Notes under the pieces: model-generated | Database searches by the model: none | What the model saw: the letters and a program-made list of their open reading frames with translations, nothing else | What the model was told of the DNA's origin: nothing | Assembly: GCA_036378175.1 (NCBI GenBank) | Contig: DASUWY010000023.1 | Location: forward strand, 1-64,000 | Direction: 5' to 3' | Source: Thermoleophilaceae bacterium | GTDB lineage: Bacteria; Actinomycetota; Thermoleophilia; Solirubrobacterales; Thermoleophilaceae | DNA length: 64,000 nucleotides | Shown here: piece after piece, positions 1 through 7,654 of the stretch | How the letters are laid out: the number at the start of each line of letters is the position of its first letter | Numbering within the stretch: the stretch's first letter is position 1 | Made by a program: the position numbers and the translations under genes

Positions 1-648
1 AAGAAGCGTTCGCCCTACACCAAGGACCGTGGTGCCCTGGGTGCGTTCGAAGGCGAGACCATCACCCGCCGCCGTTTCGTCACAGGCGGGGCTCTCGCCG
101 CGGGCGGCGTGGCCACGGCGGCGATCGCGCTGCCGGCGCTCGGCTTCGCTCTCGGCCCGATCTTCGAGAAGACCGAGCACGAGGGCTGGCAGGACGTGGG
201 CGCGGAGAACGACTTCAACCCGACCGGCTACGTCCCGCGCGTGATCACGATCGATCCGAACATCGGCGAGTCGGGCAAGACCACGATCTACGTGCGCAGG
301 GCGACCGATAAGGACCGCAGCCCGAGCGACAAGGGCAAGGCGCCGCTGCCGTACGTCGCGATCTCCACGCGCTGCGCGCACCTCGGCTGCCCGGTGCGTT
401 ACGTGCAGGCCGCGGAGCGCTTCATCTGCCCGTGCCACGGCGGCGTGTACGACTCCCAGGGCAAGGTCGTCGGCGGCCCGCCGGTGCGCCCTCTCGACCG
501 CTTCTACACGCGCGTCTCGAACGGACGCGTTCAGGTGGGCCAGCGCTTCTCGGTGAACTCGCACCTCGAGCGCTTCAGCCCGCGTGACCCGTCGAACCAC
601 CTCGACGGGCTCTGGCAGTACCTCTATCCCTCGAGGCCCACGACATGA
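1..648 (+). CDS. qcrA: Rieske iron-sulfur subunit of menaquinol:cytochrome c reductase (5' partial)
   Basis: High-potential 2Fe-2S subunit that takes electrons from menaquinol at the Qo site and passes them to cytochrome c. The frame is open from base 1, so the true start lies upstream; 215 residues are visible. A twin-arginine motif (TRRRFVTGG, visible residues 22-30) followed by an Ala/Gly-rich hydrophobic stretch indicates Tat export of the folded cluster protein. Cluster box 1 is CAHLGC (ligands C125, H127; disulfide C130) and box 2 is CPCHGG (ligands C143, H146; disulfide C145). Its stop overlaps the qcrB start by 4 bases (ATGA), so translation is probably coupled. The Tat translocase genes lie 4.5 kb downstream. 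Confidence 0.95.
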   Translation, partial: KKRSPYTKDRGALGAFEGETITRRRFVTGGALAAGGVATAAIALPALGFALGPIFEKTEHEGWQDVGAENDFNPTGYVPRVITIDPNIGESGKTTIYVRRATDKDRSPSDKGKAPLPYVAISTRCAHLGCPVRYVQAAERFICPCHGGVYDSQGKVVGGPPVRPLDRFYTRVSNGRVQVGQRFSVNSHLERFSPRDPSNHLDGLWQYLYPSRPTT

Positions 649-1511
649 CACCTCCACTTCCCAGAGCTCTGCGGCCCAAGCCGGCTCGGCCCGGCTCGAA
701 GCCTGCACGCAACGGCGCCAAGGCGAACGGCGCAGGCAACGGCGGCGATCCCAAGGCGCTGAAGAAGGCCCGCAAGCAGGCCCAGCGCGAGGAGATGAAG
801 AAGCAGGCGCTCGAAGTGCCGATCGCGATGCTCGGCTGGCTCGACGAGCGCACCGGCTCCACTCCCTTCCTCCGCGCCTTCCTCTTCCGCAAGACCCCGC
901 AGGGCACCAACTGGTACTACACGCTCGGCTCGGCCACGATGTTCGCCTTCGTGAACCAGGCCGTGACCGGCGTCGTGCTGGCGATGTACTACAACCCGTC
1001 CACCACGCAGGCCTACGGCTCTGTTCGCCACATCATCAACGACGTCTTCCTCGGCGAGTTGGTGCGCGGAATGCACAAGTGGGGCTCCACGGTGATGGTG
1101 ATCCTCGTGTTCCTGCACATGGGCCGCACGTTCTTCTTCGGCGCCTACAAGTACCCGCGCGAGCTCAACTGGATCATCGGCGTCGTGCTGCTGATCCTCA
1201 CGATGGCGATGTCGTTCACCGGCTACCTGCTGCCGTTCGACCAGCGGTCGTTCTGGGCCACGGTGGTGGGCGTGAACATCAACGCGTCGGGCCCGCTCCT
1301 CGGCCCGTACCTCGCGGACTTCCTGCGCGGCGGCGCCGAGTTCGGCAGCACCACGCTCAGCCGCTTCTACGCGATCCACATGCTCGTGATCCCCGGTCTG
1401 ATCGCGGCGCTCATCGGCGCCCACCTCTTCCTCGTGGCCAAGCTGGGCACGAGCGCTCCGCCGTGGCTGAAGGCGGAGAAGGCACGCGAGCTCGCTGAGG
1501 AAGAGATCTAG
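645..1511 (+). CDS. qcrB: Cytochrome b6-type subunit of menaquinol:cytochrome c reductase
   Basis: Four-helix dihaem membrane subunit of the quinol:cytochrome c reductase, 288 residues. The haem ligand pairs are H144/H158 (13 residues between) and H245/H260 (14 between). This unequal spacing is the cytochrome b6 pattern rather than the equal spacing of mitochondrial-type cytochrome b. The first 55 residues are an Ala/Lys-rich hydrophilic extension, probably cytoplasmic, that is not part of the conserved core. The protein ends after the fourth helix; the remaining helices of a full-length cytochrome b are in the next gene. The start overlaps qcrA (ATGA), and the stop shares one base with the GTG of the next gene (TAGTG). 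Confidence 0.95.
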   Translation: MTPPLPRALRPKPARPGSKPARNGAKANGAGNGGDPKALKKARKQAQREEMKKQALEVPIAMLGWLDERTGSTPFLRAFLFRKTPQGTNWYYTLGSATMFAFVNQAVTGVVLAMYYNPSTTQAYGSVRHIINDVFLGELVRGMHKWGSTVMVILVFLHMGRTFFFGAYKYPRELNWIIGVVLLILTMAMSFTGYLLPFDQRSFWATVVGVNINASGPLLGPYLADFLRGGAEFGSTTLSRFYAIHMLVIPGLIAALIGAHLFLVAKLGTSAPPWLKAEKARELAEEEI

Positions 1512-2221
1512 TGGACCAGAGGCAGCGCGAGCAGTACCTCCGCGAATACGGGATCCAGAAGTCGAAGGGCAAGCCCTTCTTCCCGTACGCGATCCTGAAG
1601 GACGGCACGATGGCCTGCATCACGCTGGCCGTGATCATCCTGCTGGCCGTCATCCTCGGCGCGGAGATCGGCCCCAAGGCGGATCCCACCACCACCTCGT
1701 ACGACCCGCGGCCTGAGTGGTACTTCTTCTTCCTCTTCGAGCTGCTGCGGGTGATCAAGCCGCCGGCGATCGTCTTCATCGCCACGATCGGCATCCCGAC
1801 GGTCTGCATGGTGCTGCTGATCCTGCTGCCGTTCATCGACCGCAACCCGGAGCGTCATCCGGCGCGGCGCCCGATCGCCACGCTCACCGGCATCACCGTG
1901 ATCGCGCTGATGGCGTACCTCACCGTGTCCGGCGCGTTAGCCGGCGCACCGGGGACGATCACCTTAAAGACACCACCGCAATACACGGCGGGCAAGCTGG
2001 TCGCCGCCGAATCGGGCTGTCAGGGCTGCCACAAGATCGGGGAGAACGGGAACCCAGGCCCGGGCCCGAACCTCACCCACATCGGCGCCCGCCTGCCGCG
2101 TAACGCCATTGCGCGCACGCTGGTGAACCCCACCACCCCGATGCCGTCGTTCAGGGCGCTCAAGACGCAGAGCCCCAAGAAGTTCAACGAGCTCGTCGAC
2201 TTCCTCGCGCAGCTCAAGTAG
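1511..2221 (+). CDS. qcrC: Cytochrome b C-terminal domain (subunit IV) fused to cytochrome c
   Basis: 236-residue fusion. Residues 1-140 correspond to subunit IV/the C-terminal half of cytochrome b, with three hydrophobic helices and the Qo-site PEWY motif (68-71). Residues 150-236 form a monohaem cytochrome c domain with CQGCH at 170-174 and a likely axial Met at 211 (TTPMPSF). The domain would sit outside the membrane and accept electrons from the Rieske protein. This order (Rieske, b6, IV-plus-c) is known from Bacillus qcrABC and differs from the dihaem QcrCAB of mycobacteria and corynebacteria. GTG start overlapping the qcrB stop by one base. Confidence 0.93.
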   Translation: MDQRQREQYLREYGIQKSKGKPFFPYAILKDGTMACITLAVIILLAVILGAEIGPKADPTTTSYDPRPEWYFFFLFELLRVIKPPAIVFIATIGIPTVCMVLLILLPFIDRNPERHPARRPIATLTGITVIALMAYLTVSGALAGAPGTITLKTPPQYTAGKLVAAESGCQGCHKIGENGNPGPGPNLTHIGARLPRNAIARTLVNPTTPMPSFRALKTQSPKKFNELVDFLAQLK

Positions 2222-2228
2222 GCCTCCC

Positions 2229-2942
2229 ATGACGGCCCCCGCGCCCGTGGACACGAGGGGCAGGCTCGCCGAGCCCCAGGTGCGCGCGATGTTCGACCGC
2301 ATTGCGCGCGTCTATGACCTCATGAACTCTGTGATGACGGCGGGCATGCATCACCGCTGGCGCGAACGGGCGGTGGACATGGCCGCCGTGGGCCCGGGCG
2401 ACCGCGCGCTCGACGTTGCCACCGGCACGGGCGACCTCGCGATCGCGCTGGAACGCAGGGTGGGGCCGGGCGGCCGGGTGATCGGGTCCGACTTCTCGGA
2501 CCAGATGCTGGAGCTGGCGCGCCGCAAGAGCTCGGCCGTGAAGTTCGAATGGGGAAATGCGCTCGAGCTGCCGTACGAGGACGGATCCTTCGACGCGGTA
2601 ACCGTCGGATTCGGCGCGCGGAACTTCTCAGATCTCGCCGCGGGATTGCGCGAAATGGCGCGAGTGGCCCGGCCGGGCGGCCGGGTAGTGGTGCTCGAGA
2701 TCACCACGCCCACGCGCCCCCCGCTGTCGTGGTTCTTCAGGATCTGGTTCGATCAGATGGTGCCAATGCTCGGTCGCATAGCCGGAGACCCCGACGCATA
2801 CTCGTATCTGCCCAGTTCCGTGCGCCGTTTTCCAGGCCCGGAGGAGCTGGCCGCGGAGCTCGCCCAGGCGGGGCTCGAGGACATCCGCTGGCTGCTCACG
2901 GCGGGCGGCATCATCGCGATCCACGCGGGACGGAAGCCGTGA
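2229..2942 (+). CDS. menG: Demethylmenaquinone C-methyltransferase (MenG/UbiE family)
   Basis: SAM-dependent methyltransferase for the last step of menaquinone synthesis, 237 residues, the usual family length. The N-terminal UbiE signature (FDRIARVYDLMN) is at about 23-34, the SAM-binding glycine motif (DVATGTGDLA) near 62, and the later UbiE motif GFGARNFSD near 126. It begins 8 bases after qcrC and its stop overlaps the next start, so quinone synthesis is cotranscribed with the quinol-oxidising complex. A menaquinone rather than ubiquinone substrate is inferred from the actinobacterial context and the neighbouring prenyl synthase. Confidence 0.92.
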   Translation: MTAPAPVDTRGRLAEPQVRAMFDRIARVYDLMNSVMTAGMHHRWRERAVDMAAVGPGDRALDVATGTGDLAIALERRVGPGGRVIGSDFSDQMLELARRKSSAVKFEWGNALELPYEDGSFDAVTVGFGARNFSDLAAGLREMARVARPGGRVVVLEITTPTRPPLSWFFRIWFDQMVPMLGRIAGDPDAYSYLPSSVRRFPGPEELAAELAQAGLEDIRWLLTAGGIIAIHAGRKP

Positions 2943-3952
2943 GCGCGCCGGCGAGGCAGGCCGCGGGCCTAGCTCAGCTGGAGGCCGTGCTCGCTGCGGG
3001 CGGGACTCGTCTGACGCGCGGGCTGTCGCGCGCCGAGGCACGGCTCGAGGAGATCGGCGAGAGCCAGGGTGCCGCGCTCGGCCGCCACGCCGCCGACACC
3101 CTCAGCGCCGGGGGCAAGCGCCTGCGGCCGCTGATCGTGTTCCTCTGCGCCGGCGACCGGCACGACAACGGCACGATCAGCGCGGCCGTGGCGGTCGAGC
3201 TGGTGCACATGGCCACGCTCGTGCACGACGACGTGCTCGACCGCGCGCCGCTGCGCCGCGGCCGCGAGACCGTCTACAAGTCCGCCGGCCGTGCAGCCGC
3301 CACCTGCACGGGCGACTTCCTCTTCTCGCGGGCGTTCGCCGAGCTGGCCGCCACCGGCAGCCCCGAGGCCGTGAAGACGCTGTCTGACGCCTCCAATGCG
3401 CTCGCGCGGGGCGAGCTCATGCAGCGCGCGGACGCGTGGTCGCGCGAGGTGAGCTCGGAGCGGTACATCAGCCGCTGCACCCTCAAGACGGCGCGCCTGT
3501 TCGAGGCCGCGTGCCGCCTGGGCGCGCTGTTCGGCCCCGAGGCCGCCGGGCTGCCGGGCGCACTCGAGTGCCTCGGCGCCTTCGGCGAGAAGATCGGGAT
3601 CGCCTTCCAGATTTTCGACGACGTGCTCGACGTCTCCGGCCCCGCCGAGCGCACGGGCAAGCACCGCGGCACCGACCTCCTCGACGGCACGATCACCCTC
3701 CCGCTCATCCTCGCCCGCGACCGCGACCCGCAGCTCAGGCAAATGGATCTCCGCACGGCAGTGACGAACCCATCAGAAGCAGACGCCCTCTGCGACCGAA
3801 TAGCGGACACGGGCGCCCTGACAGACGCGAGAGAACAAGCGCTCACCTACGTAGCCCAGGCAAAGGCAGCCCTGGACGAAATCGACCTGCCAGCACGGCA
3901 GAGAAGAGCGCTCGAGCTGGTGGCAGACGGCGTAGTGGAACGCTACGCCTGA
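2939..3952 (+). CDS. Polyprenyl diphosphate synthase (probable menaquinone side-chain synthase)
   Basis: Trans-prenyltransferase that elongates FPP/GGPP with IPP to the long isoprenoid tail of menaquinone, 337 residues. The first Asp-rich motif DDVLD is at 97-101, preceded by LVH, and the second is DDVLD at 227-231, followed by KHRGTDL and the conserved DGTITLP. The GKRLRP substrate-binding motif is at 59-64. The GTG at 2939, overlapping the menG stop as GTGA, is preferred over longer in-frame extensions because these would run antiparallel through menG and carry no family similarity. Chain length (C35 to C45) cannot be read from sequence by eye. Confidence 0.9.
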   Translation: MSAPARQAAGLAQLEAVLAAGGTRLTRGLSRAEARLEEIGESQGAALGRHAADTLSAGGKRLRPLIVFLCAGDRHDNGTISAAVAVELVHMATLVHDDVLDRAPLRRGRETVYKSAGRAAATCTGDFLFSRAFAELAATGSPEAVKTLSDASNALARGELMQRADAWSREVSSERYISRCTLKTARLFEAACRLGALFGPEAAGLPGALECLGAFGEKIGIAFQIFDDVLDVSGPAERTGKHRGTDLLDGTITLPLILARDRDPQLRQMDLRTAVTNPSEADALCDRIADTGALTDAREQALTYVAQAKAALDEIDLPARQRRALELVADGVVERYA

Positions 3953-3957
3953 GCGAA

Positions 3958-3983
3958 GGCCTCCGGCCTCCGGCCTCCGACCT
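3958..3983. repeat. Heptamer tandem repeat, copy A (GGCCTCC x3 + GACCT)
   Basis: Three exact GGCCTCC units followed by a partial GACCT unit, lying between two convergent genes and running into the stop codon of the minus-strand zinc-ribbon gene. The same heptamer family occurs at 26328-26355 and 38507-38534. Confidence 0.8.
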
Positions 3984-4413
3984 AGAAATCCATCGGCTGA
4001 ATCGCGTCAGCCCGAAGCGCTTCCACGAAGCGATCCACATCATCGGCCATGTTCGCGCGAGCGAGACGGCCGAGATCCGCTGCGAGCTCCTCCATGCCGC
4101 GGTCGAGCTCCTCATCGAACTCGTCGAGCAGGTCCTGCTCGAAGATGCCGCCGCCGGTCCAGTCGCAGTTGGGGCAGTGGAGCTCGACGTACCACTTGTC
4201 GGGCCCCTCCTCGTCCCAGTCGGTGGGGTAGACGAGCCTGGAGTCGCACTCGGTGCAGACGTGCAGGCCATCAGCGGGAGCCGGCGTCGTCTCCGGCGTG
4301 GGCTCCGCGGCGAGCTGACCGGTCACGTCCTCGAACGACACGACCTCGATGGTCTTGCCGCTGGGTAGCACGATCCGCTTCACGTTCTCGCTGTTGTCCT
4401 GGAAGCTCATCAT
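3982..4413 (-). CDS. Small acidic zinc-ribbon protein of unknown function
   Basis: 143 residues, acidic and hydrophilic, with no membrane segment. Residues 53-83 hold two CxxC knuckles (C53/C56 in CTEC and C80/C83 in CPNC), a treble-clef or zinc-ribbon arrangement like those in RNA-polymerase-associated or chaperone-like small proteins. The C-terminal third (about 95-143) is a predicted charged helix rich in Glu and Asp. Two Met codons are adjacent at the start; a purine-rich AGGGA about 7 bases upstream may serve as ribosome-binding site. Transcribed divergently from dcd, with phased direct repeats in the shared upstream region. I do not recognise a named family. Confidence 0.75.
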   Translation of the reverse strand: MMSFQDNSENVKRIVLPSGKTIEVVSFEDVTGQLAAEPTPETTPAPADGLHVCTECDSRLVYPTDWDEEGPDKWYVELHCPNCDWTGGGIFEQDLLDEFDEELDRGMEELAADLGRLARANMADDVDRFVEALRADAIQPMDF

Positions 4414-4418
4414 TTCGT

Positions 4419-4469
4419 TCCCTGTACGCCCGGTATCGGTCCCTGTACGAGGAACTTGAGCCCTGTCGG
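4419..4469. promoter_or_regulatory. Phased direct repeats between divergent zinc-ribbon gene and dcd
   Basis: TCCCTGTACG occurs exactly at 4419-4428 and again at 4440-4449 (21 bp apart), with a degenerate third copy GCCCTGTCGG at 4460-4469 (20 bp later). Spacing of two helical turns is typical of binding sites for a regulator that stacks on one face of DNA. The regulator is not identifiable from the window. The first copy also covers the putative ribosome-binding site of the minus-strand gene. Confidence 0.5.
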
Positions 4470-4492
4470 AAAGTTCCGCGGGCTTTGGCGTC

Positions 4493-4498
4493 TACAAT
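4493..4498 (+). promoter_or_regulatory. -10 box TACAAT of dcd; leaderless start likely
   Basis: TACAAT ends 9 bases before the GTG start of dcd, so transcription would begin at or within about 3 bases of the start codon. No Shine-Dalgarno sequence and no convincing -35 are visible. Confidence 0.6.
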
Positions 4499-4507
4499 CG
4501 CCGCCGC

Positions 4508-5083
4508 GTGGTACTCAGCGACCGCACCATCCGCTCCGAGATCGAAAGCGGGCGGATCGTGATCGACCCTTTCGACCCCGGGATGATCCAGCCGTCCAGC
4601 GTCGACCTGCGCGTGGATCGCCGCTTTCGCGTCTTCCACAACTCACGCCACCCCTTCATCGACGTCCGCCAGCCGATGGAGGACCTCACCGAGGCCGTGG
4701 AGGTGCCCGAGGATCGTCCGTTCATCCTGCATCCGGGCGAGTTCGTGCTCGGCCAGACGCTCGAGCGGGTCACGCTCCCGGACGACCTGGTGGCGCGTCT
4801 CGAGGGCAAGAGCTCCCTCGGCAGGCTCGGACTCCTGATCCACTCCACGGCCGGTTTCGTGGACAGCGGCTTCTCCGGGAACCTCACACTCGAGCTGTCC
4901 AACGTGGCCAACCTCCCGATCACGATCTACCACGGCATGCCGATCGGGCAGATCTCTTTCATGCGCATGGACGGTCCCGTGGAGAACCCGTACGGCTCGC
5001 GCGGGAACAAGTACCAGGGCCAGACCGAGCCCACCGCCAGCCGCTTCTACCTCAACTTCGAGCGCGAGCAGGCCGGCAGCTGA
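4508..5083 (+). CDS. dcd: dCTP deaminase (possibly bifunctional dCTP deaminase/dUTPase)
   Basis: Converts dCTP to dUTP (and in the bifunctional actinobacterial forms on to dUMP) for dTMP synthesis; homotrimeric and cytosolic. 191 residues, the normal length. The hallmark KSSLGRLG is at 101-108 and the catalytic region [20 protein letters not shown] ends near 132, with the catalytic Glu at 129. The NLPI and GQISF segments and the Gly/Lys/Tyr/Gln-rich C-terminal lid (GNKYQGQ, about 166-172) that closes over the triphosphate are present. Mycobacterial Dcd with a similar sequence is bifunctional, so that activity is plausible here. GTG start 9 bases after a TACAAT box. Confidence 0.93.
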   Translation: MVLSDRTIRSEIESGRIVIDPFDPGMIQPSSVDLRVDRRFRVFHNSRHPFIDVRQPMEDLTEAVEVPEDRPFILHPGEFVLGQTLERVTLPDDLVARLEGKSSLGRLGLLIHSTAGFVDSGFSGNLTLELSNVANLPITIYHGMPIGQISFMRMDGPVENPYGSRGNKYQGQTEPTASRFYLNFEREQAGS

Positions 5084-5149
5084 AGCGCCGCTCCGGAGGC
5101 AGGAGCGCCGCTACCATGAGGTGTTCAGCCCGCTGACGGGAGGAACCCA

Positions 5150-5488
5150 ATGCCGAATATCGGCCCGCTCGAGATCATCATCCTGCTCGTAATCGTGCTC
5201 GTCATCTTCGGGCCTAAGCGCCTGCCCGAGCTCGGCAGGGGTCTGGGCAAGGGCATGCGTGAGTTCAAGGACTCGGTCACGGGCAAGGACAACGACGACG
5301 ACGACCAGAAGGCGCTGAGCGCCTCGAACACCGTCCAGACCACCGGCCAGGCCACCGCTCCGCCAGAGCAGGCGGCCACTGCGCAGCAGCAGCCACCGCC
5401 GGCGCCGGCCACGGCGCCCGTGCCACCGCCCGAGGCCGAGCACGCCGCGGAGCCGGAGACGGCGCGTAGCGGCGAGTCGCGCGGCTAG
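5150..5488 (+). CDS. tatA: Sec-independent translocase subunit TatA
   Basis: Pore-forming Tat subunit, 112 residues. One N-terminal membrane helix (about 5-19), the FG hinge (20-21) and the amphipathic helix motif GPKRLPELGRGLGKGMREFK (21-40) are all present. The tail from about 45 is charged and then Gln/Ala/Pro-rich low complexity, as in many actinobacterial TatA proteins. GGGAGG about 7 bases upstream supports the ATG start, and a TACCAT at 5110-5115 could be its -10 box. tatC follows after 19 bases. One client of the system, the Rieske protein, is encoded nearby. Confidence 0.93.
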   Translation: MPNIGPLEIIILLVIVLVIFGPKRLPELGRGLGKGMREFKDSVTGKDNDDDDQKALSASNTVQTTGQATAPPEQAATAQQQPPPAPATAPVPPPEAEHAAEPETARSGESRG

Positions 5489-5507
5489 CAAGCAGGCGCG
5501 GGGCAGC

Positions 5508-6272
5508 ATGGCCCGTCGAATCAGGCCGGTAGGCCACGAGGATCGCCTCTCTCTCGTCGATCACCTCGACGAGCTGCGCACACGCATCATCCTGGCGCTC
5601 GTGGCCTTTGGGGTGGCCCTGGCGCTCTGCTTCTGGCAGAACCATCTTATCCTGCGGATCGTCAACGACCCGCTGAACGGCCGTAAGCCGATCACGCTCG
5701 GCGTGGCGGAGCCGTTCACCACCACCTTCACGCTGTCGGCCTACGCGGCGATCCTGATCTCGCTCCCGGTCATCCTCTACCAGCTCTACGCGTTCATCCT
5801 GCCGGCGTTCACGCCGAGGGAGCGCCACGTGGCCATGCCGCTGCTTCTCATGATCCCGTTCCTGTTCATCGCCGGCGTGGTGTTCGGCTACTACGTGGTG
5901 CTGCCCGCGGCGCTCAAGTTCCTCCTGCACTTCAACACCAACCAGTTCAACGTCCAGATCCGCGCTCGTGACTACTACAGCTTCGTGACCATGACGCTGG
6001 TGGCGTGCGGACTGTTATTCCAGATACCGGTGGCCATCCTCGGCCTGAACCGGCTGGGGATCGTCACGCCGCGCCAGCTGCGGAAGAACCGCCGCTACGC
6101 GATTCTCGTGATCGCCGTGCTGGCGATGCTCCTGCCCGGCGTCGACCCCGTGAGCATGCTCATCGAGATGGTCCCCATGATCGTGCTCTATGAGCTGAGT
6201 ATCCTTCTGGCCAGCGCCTTCGGCAGGCCCTCCGAAGATGTGTCGGACCAGGTCGTATCAGCCGAGGGATAA
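5508..6272 (+). CDS. tatC: Sec-independent translocase subunit TatC
   Basis: Six-helix membrane receptor for twin-arginine signal peptides, 254 residues. The N-terminal signature LVDHLDELRTRI (about 16-27), the conserved Pro- and Phe-rich second loop (FTPRERH), and the C-terminal LPGVDPVSMLIEMVPM segment are diagnostic. It follows tatA by 19 bases and precedes a membrane-anchored TPR-like gene by 9 bases, so all three are probably one transcript. No tatB-like gene is seen in the window. Confidence 0.94.
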   Translation: MARRIRPVGHEDRLSLVDHLDELRTRIILALVAFGVALALCFWQNHLILRIVNDPLNGRKPITLGVAEPFTTTFTLSAYAAILISLPVILYQLYAFILPAFTPRERHVAMPLLLMIPFLFIAGVVFGYYVVLPAALKFLLHFNTNQFNVQIRARDYYSFVTMTLVACGLLFQIPVAILGLNRLGIVTPRQLRKNRRYAILVIAVLAMLLPGVDPVSMLIEMVPMIVLYELSILLASAFGRPSEDVSDQVVSAEG

Positions 6273-6281
6273 CGCGTAGCG

Positions 6282-6968
6282 ATGCTCTTCGATCTCAAAG
6301 GCAAGCGCCGTCGCGTGGTGCAGGGGACCTACATCACGCTCGCCATCCTCATGGGTGGCGGTCTCGTGCTGTTCGGCATCGGCGGCGGCAGCCTCAACGG
6401 CGGCCTGCTCGACGCCTTCAAGGGTGGCGGCGGGTCGAGCAACGCCAACAAGCAGATCCAGAAGCGGATCGACACCGCTGAGAGGCGTCTGGCGGTGAAC
6501 CCGCAGGACCAGGCCGCCCTGCAGGAGGTCATCCGCGACAACTACCAGCTCGCCTCGCTCAGCGCCGATCAGACCACCGGCCTCTTCACCGCCGACGGCA
6601 AGAAGAACCTGCAGCAGGCGTCCGCCGCATGGCAGCGCTACCTCAACACGAACCCGGCGAAGCCCAACCCGGTGCTGGCCCAGTTCATGTTCCAGGCGTA
6701 CGGCCAGGCGGGACTCAACCAGCCCGCGAACGCCCAGAAGGCGGCGGAGATAGTGGCGGCCGCTCAGCCGAGTTCTTCGGCGTACATACGGGTGATCCAG
6801 TACGCCACCCTCGCGGGGGATAAGCGAACCGCCGACCTCGCGGCACAGAAGGCGCTTTCGCTCGCGCCGAAGGGCCAGCGTAGTAGCGTTCAGAAACTGG
6901 TCCAGCAGGCGAAGGCGGTTGGAGCCACCACGTCGACCCAAACGGGGAACGGGACGACGGGCGGCTAG
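6282..6968 (+). CDS. Membrane-anchored TPR-like protein of unknown function
   Basis: 228 residues. A basic N-terminus (KGKRRR) is followed by one membrane helix at about 15-36, a Gly/Ser linker (about 40-62), and a helical region (about 65-215) with repeated Ala- and Gln-rich helices, including AVNPQDQAALQEVIRDNYQL, that look like degenerate TPR units. The topology is a cytoplasmic N-terminus with an external soluble domain. The Thr/Gly-rich tail is low complexity. Its position directly after tatC is suggestive of an envelope role, but nothing in the sequence defines a function. Confidence 0.8.
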   Translation: MLFDLKGKRRRVVQGTYITLAILMGGGLVLFGIGGGSLNGGLLDAFKGGGGSSNANKQIQKRIDTAERRLAVNPQDQAALQEVIRDNYQLASLSADQTTGLFTADGKKNLQQASAAWQRYLNTNPAKPNPVLAQFMFQAYGQAGLNQPANAQKAAEIVAAAQPSSSAYIRVIQYATLAGDKRTADLAAQKALSLAPKGQRSSVQKLVQQAKAVGATTSTQTGNGTTGG

Positions 6969-7015
6969 TCTTTCCCGCTGCGCGTACCGAACAGCACGAC
7001 CACACGAGGAGTCAG

Positions 7016-7375
7016 GTGAACTTCCAGATCAACGACGAACAGATCGATGCCGATACCCATGTGATCGAGCTCGGCGGGGAGATCGACCTCTACACCGCGC
7101 CCGAGTTCAAGGAGCGCATGGTGCAGGTGATCGAGGATGGCAAGAAGCAGGTGATCGTCGACCTGTCGAAGGCCACTTTCATCGACTCGACCACGCTCGG
7201 CGTGCTCGTCGGTGGCGTGAAGCGGCTGCGGCCCGCGGGCGGCACTCTCGCGCTCGTGTGCAGCGACCAGAACATCGTCAAGATCTTCGAGATCACCGGG
7301 CTCGATCGGGTCTTTCCGATCCACGCCACGCGCGACGAGGCGCTGTCTGCCGTTAAGCAGGGCGGGGCGGCGTAA
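7016..7375 (+). CDS. STAS-domain anti-anti-sigma factor (SpoIIAA/RsbV type)
   Basis: Partner-switching protein that, when unphosphorylated, binds an anti-sigma kinase and frees its sigma factor. 119 residues forming a single STAS domain. The phospho-acceptor motif FIDSTTLGVL places the target Ser at residue 58; the beta1 segment ELGGEIDLYTAPEF (about 18-31) is typical. GTG start with GAGGAG about 6 bases upstream. No kinase or sigma gene is adjacent; the only anti-sigma-ATPase-like gene in the window, at 30197, lacks key ATP-site residues, so the cognate partner is probably elsewhere. Confidence 0.88.
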   Translation: MNFQINDEQIDADTHVIELGGEIDLYTAPEFKERMVQVIEDGKKQVIVDLSKATFIDSTTLGVLVGGVKRLRPAGGTLALVCSDQNIVKIFEITGLDRVFPIHATRDEALSAVKQGGAA

Positions 7376-7403
7376 GCACCTAGAGCAGCACGGCGCAAGC
7401 CTC

Positions 7404-7409
7404 TAGAAT
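7404..7409 (+). promoter_or_regulatory. Likely -10 box (TAGAAT) of the tRNA-Lys gene
   Basis: TAGAAT lies 37 bases upstream of the mature tRNA 5' end, giving a start point near 7416. No good -35 is seen. Confidence 0.4.
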
Positions 7410-7446
7410 CAGCACCTGGCGGCACGTCCCCGGCCGCCGACAGCAC

Positions 7447-7511
<65 letters not shown>

Positions 7512-7519
<8 letters not shown>

Positions 7520-7635
7520 CTTCAGGCGGCTGCGGAGCGTCGCCTGGCTGCGTCATCGGGGTGTGGATGGGCGGAGCACTATCCACACCCCTCTTCCTTG
7601 CATAGCTTGCTCCTCGCTCGCCTGAAGTGGGCCGT
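7512..7635. repeat. 17-bp perfect inverted repeat including the tRNA 3' end
   Basis: The 17 bases 7512-7528, which include the last 8 bases of tRNA-Lys, recur as an exact reverse complement at 7619-7635. The 90-base interior holds the terminator hairpin at 7558-7591. It may be the scar of an inverted duplication or an old integration event at the tRNA 3' end, or simply an outer stem of the tRNA terminator. Confidence 0.7.
7558..7591 (+). terminator. Strong stem-loop terminator after tRNA-Lys
   Basis: GGGGTGTGGAT (7558-7568) pairs perfectly with ATCCACACCCC (7581-7591) around a 12-base loop, followed by the T/C-rich TCTTCCTT. Placed between the tRNA and a convergent pseudogene. Confidence 0.75.
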
Positions 7636-7654
7636 CGGCCCGTTCGCAACGCAG

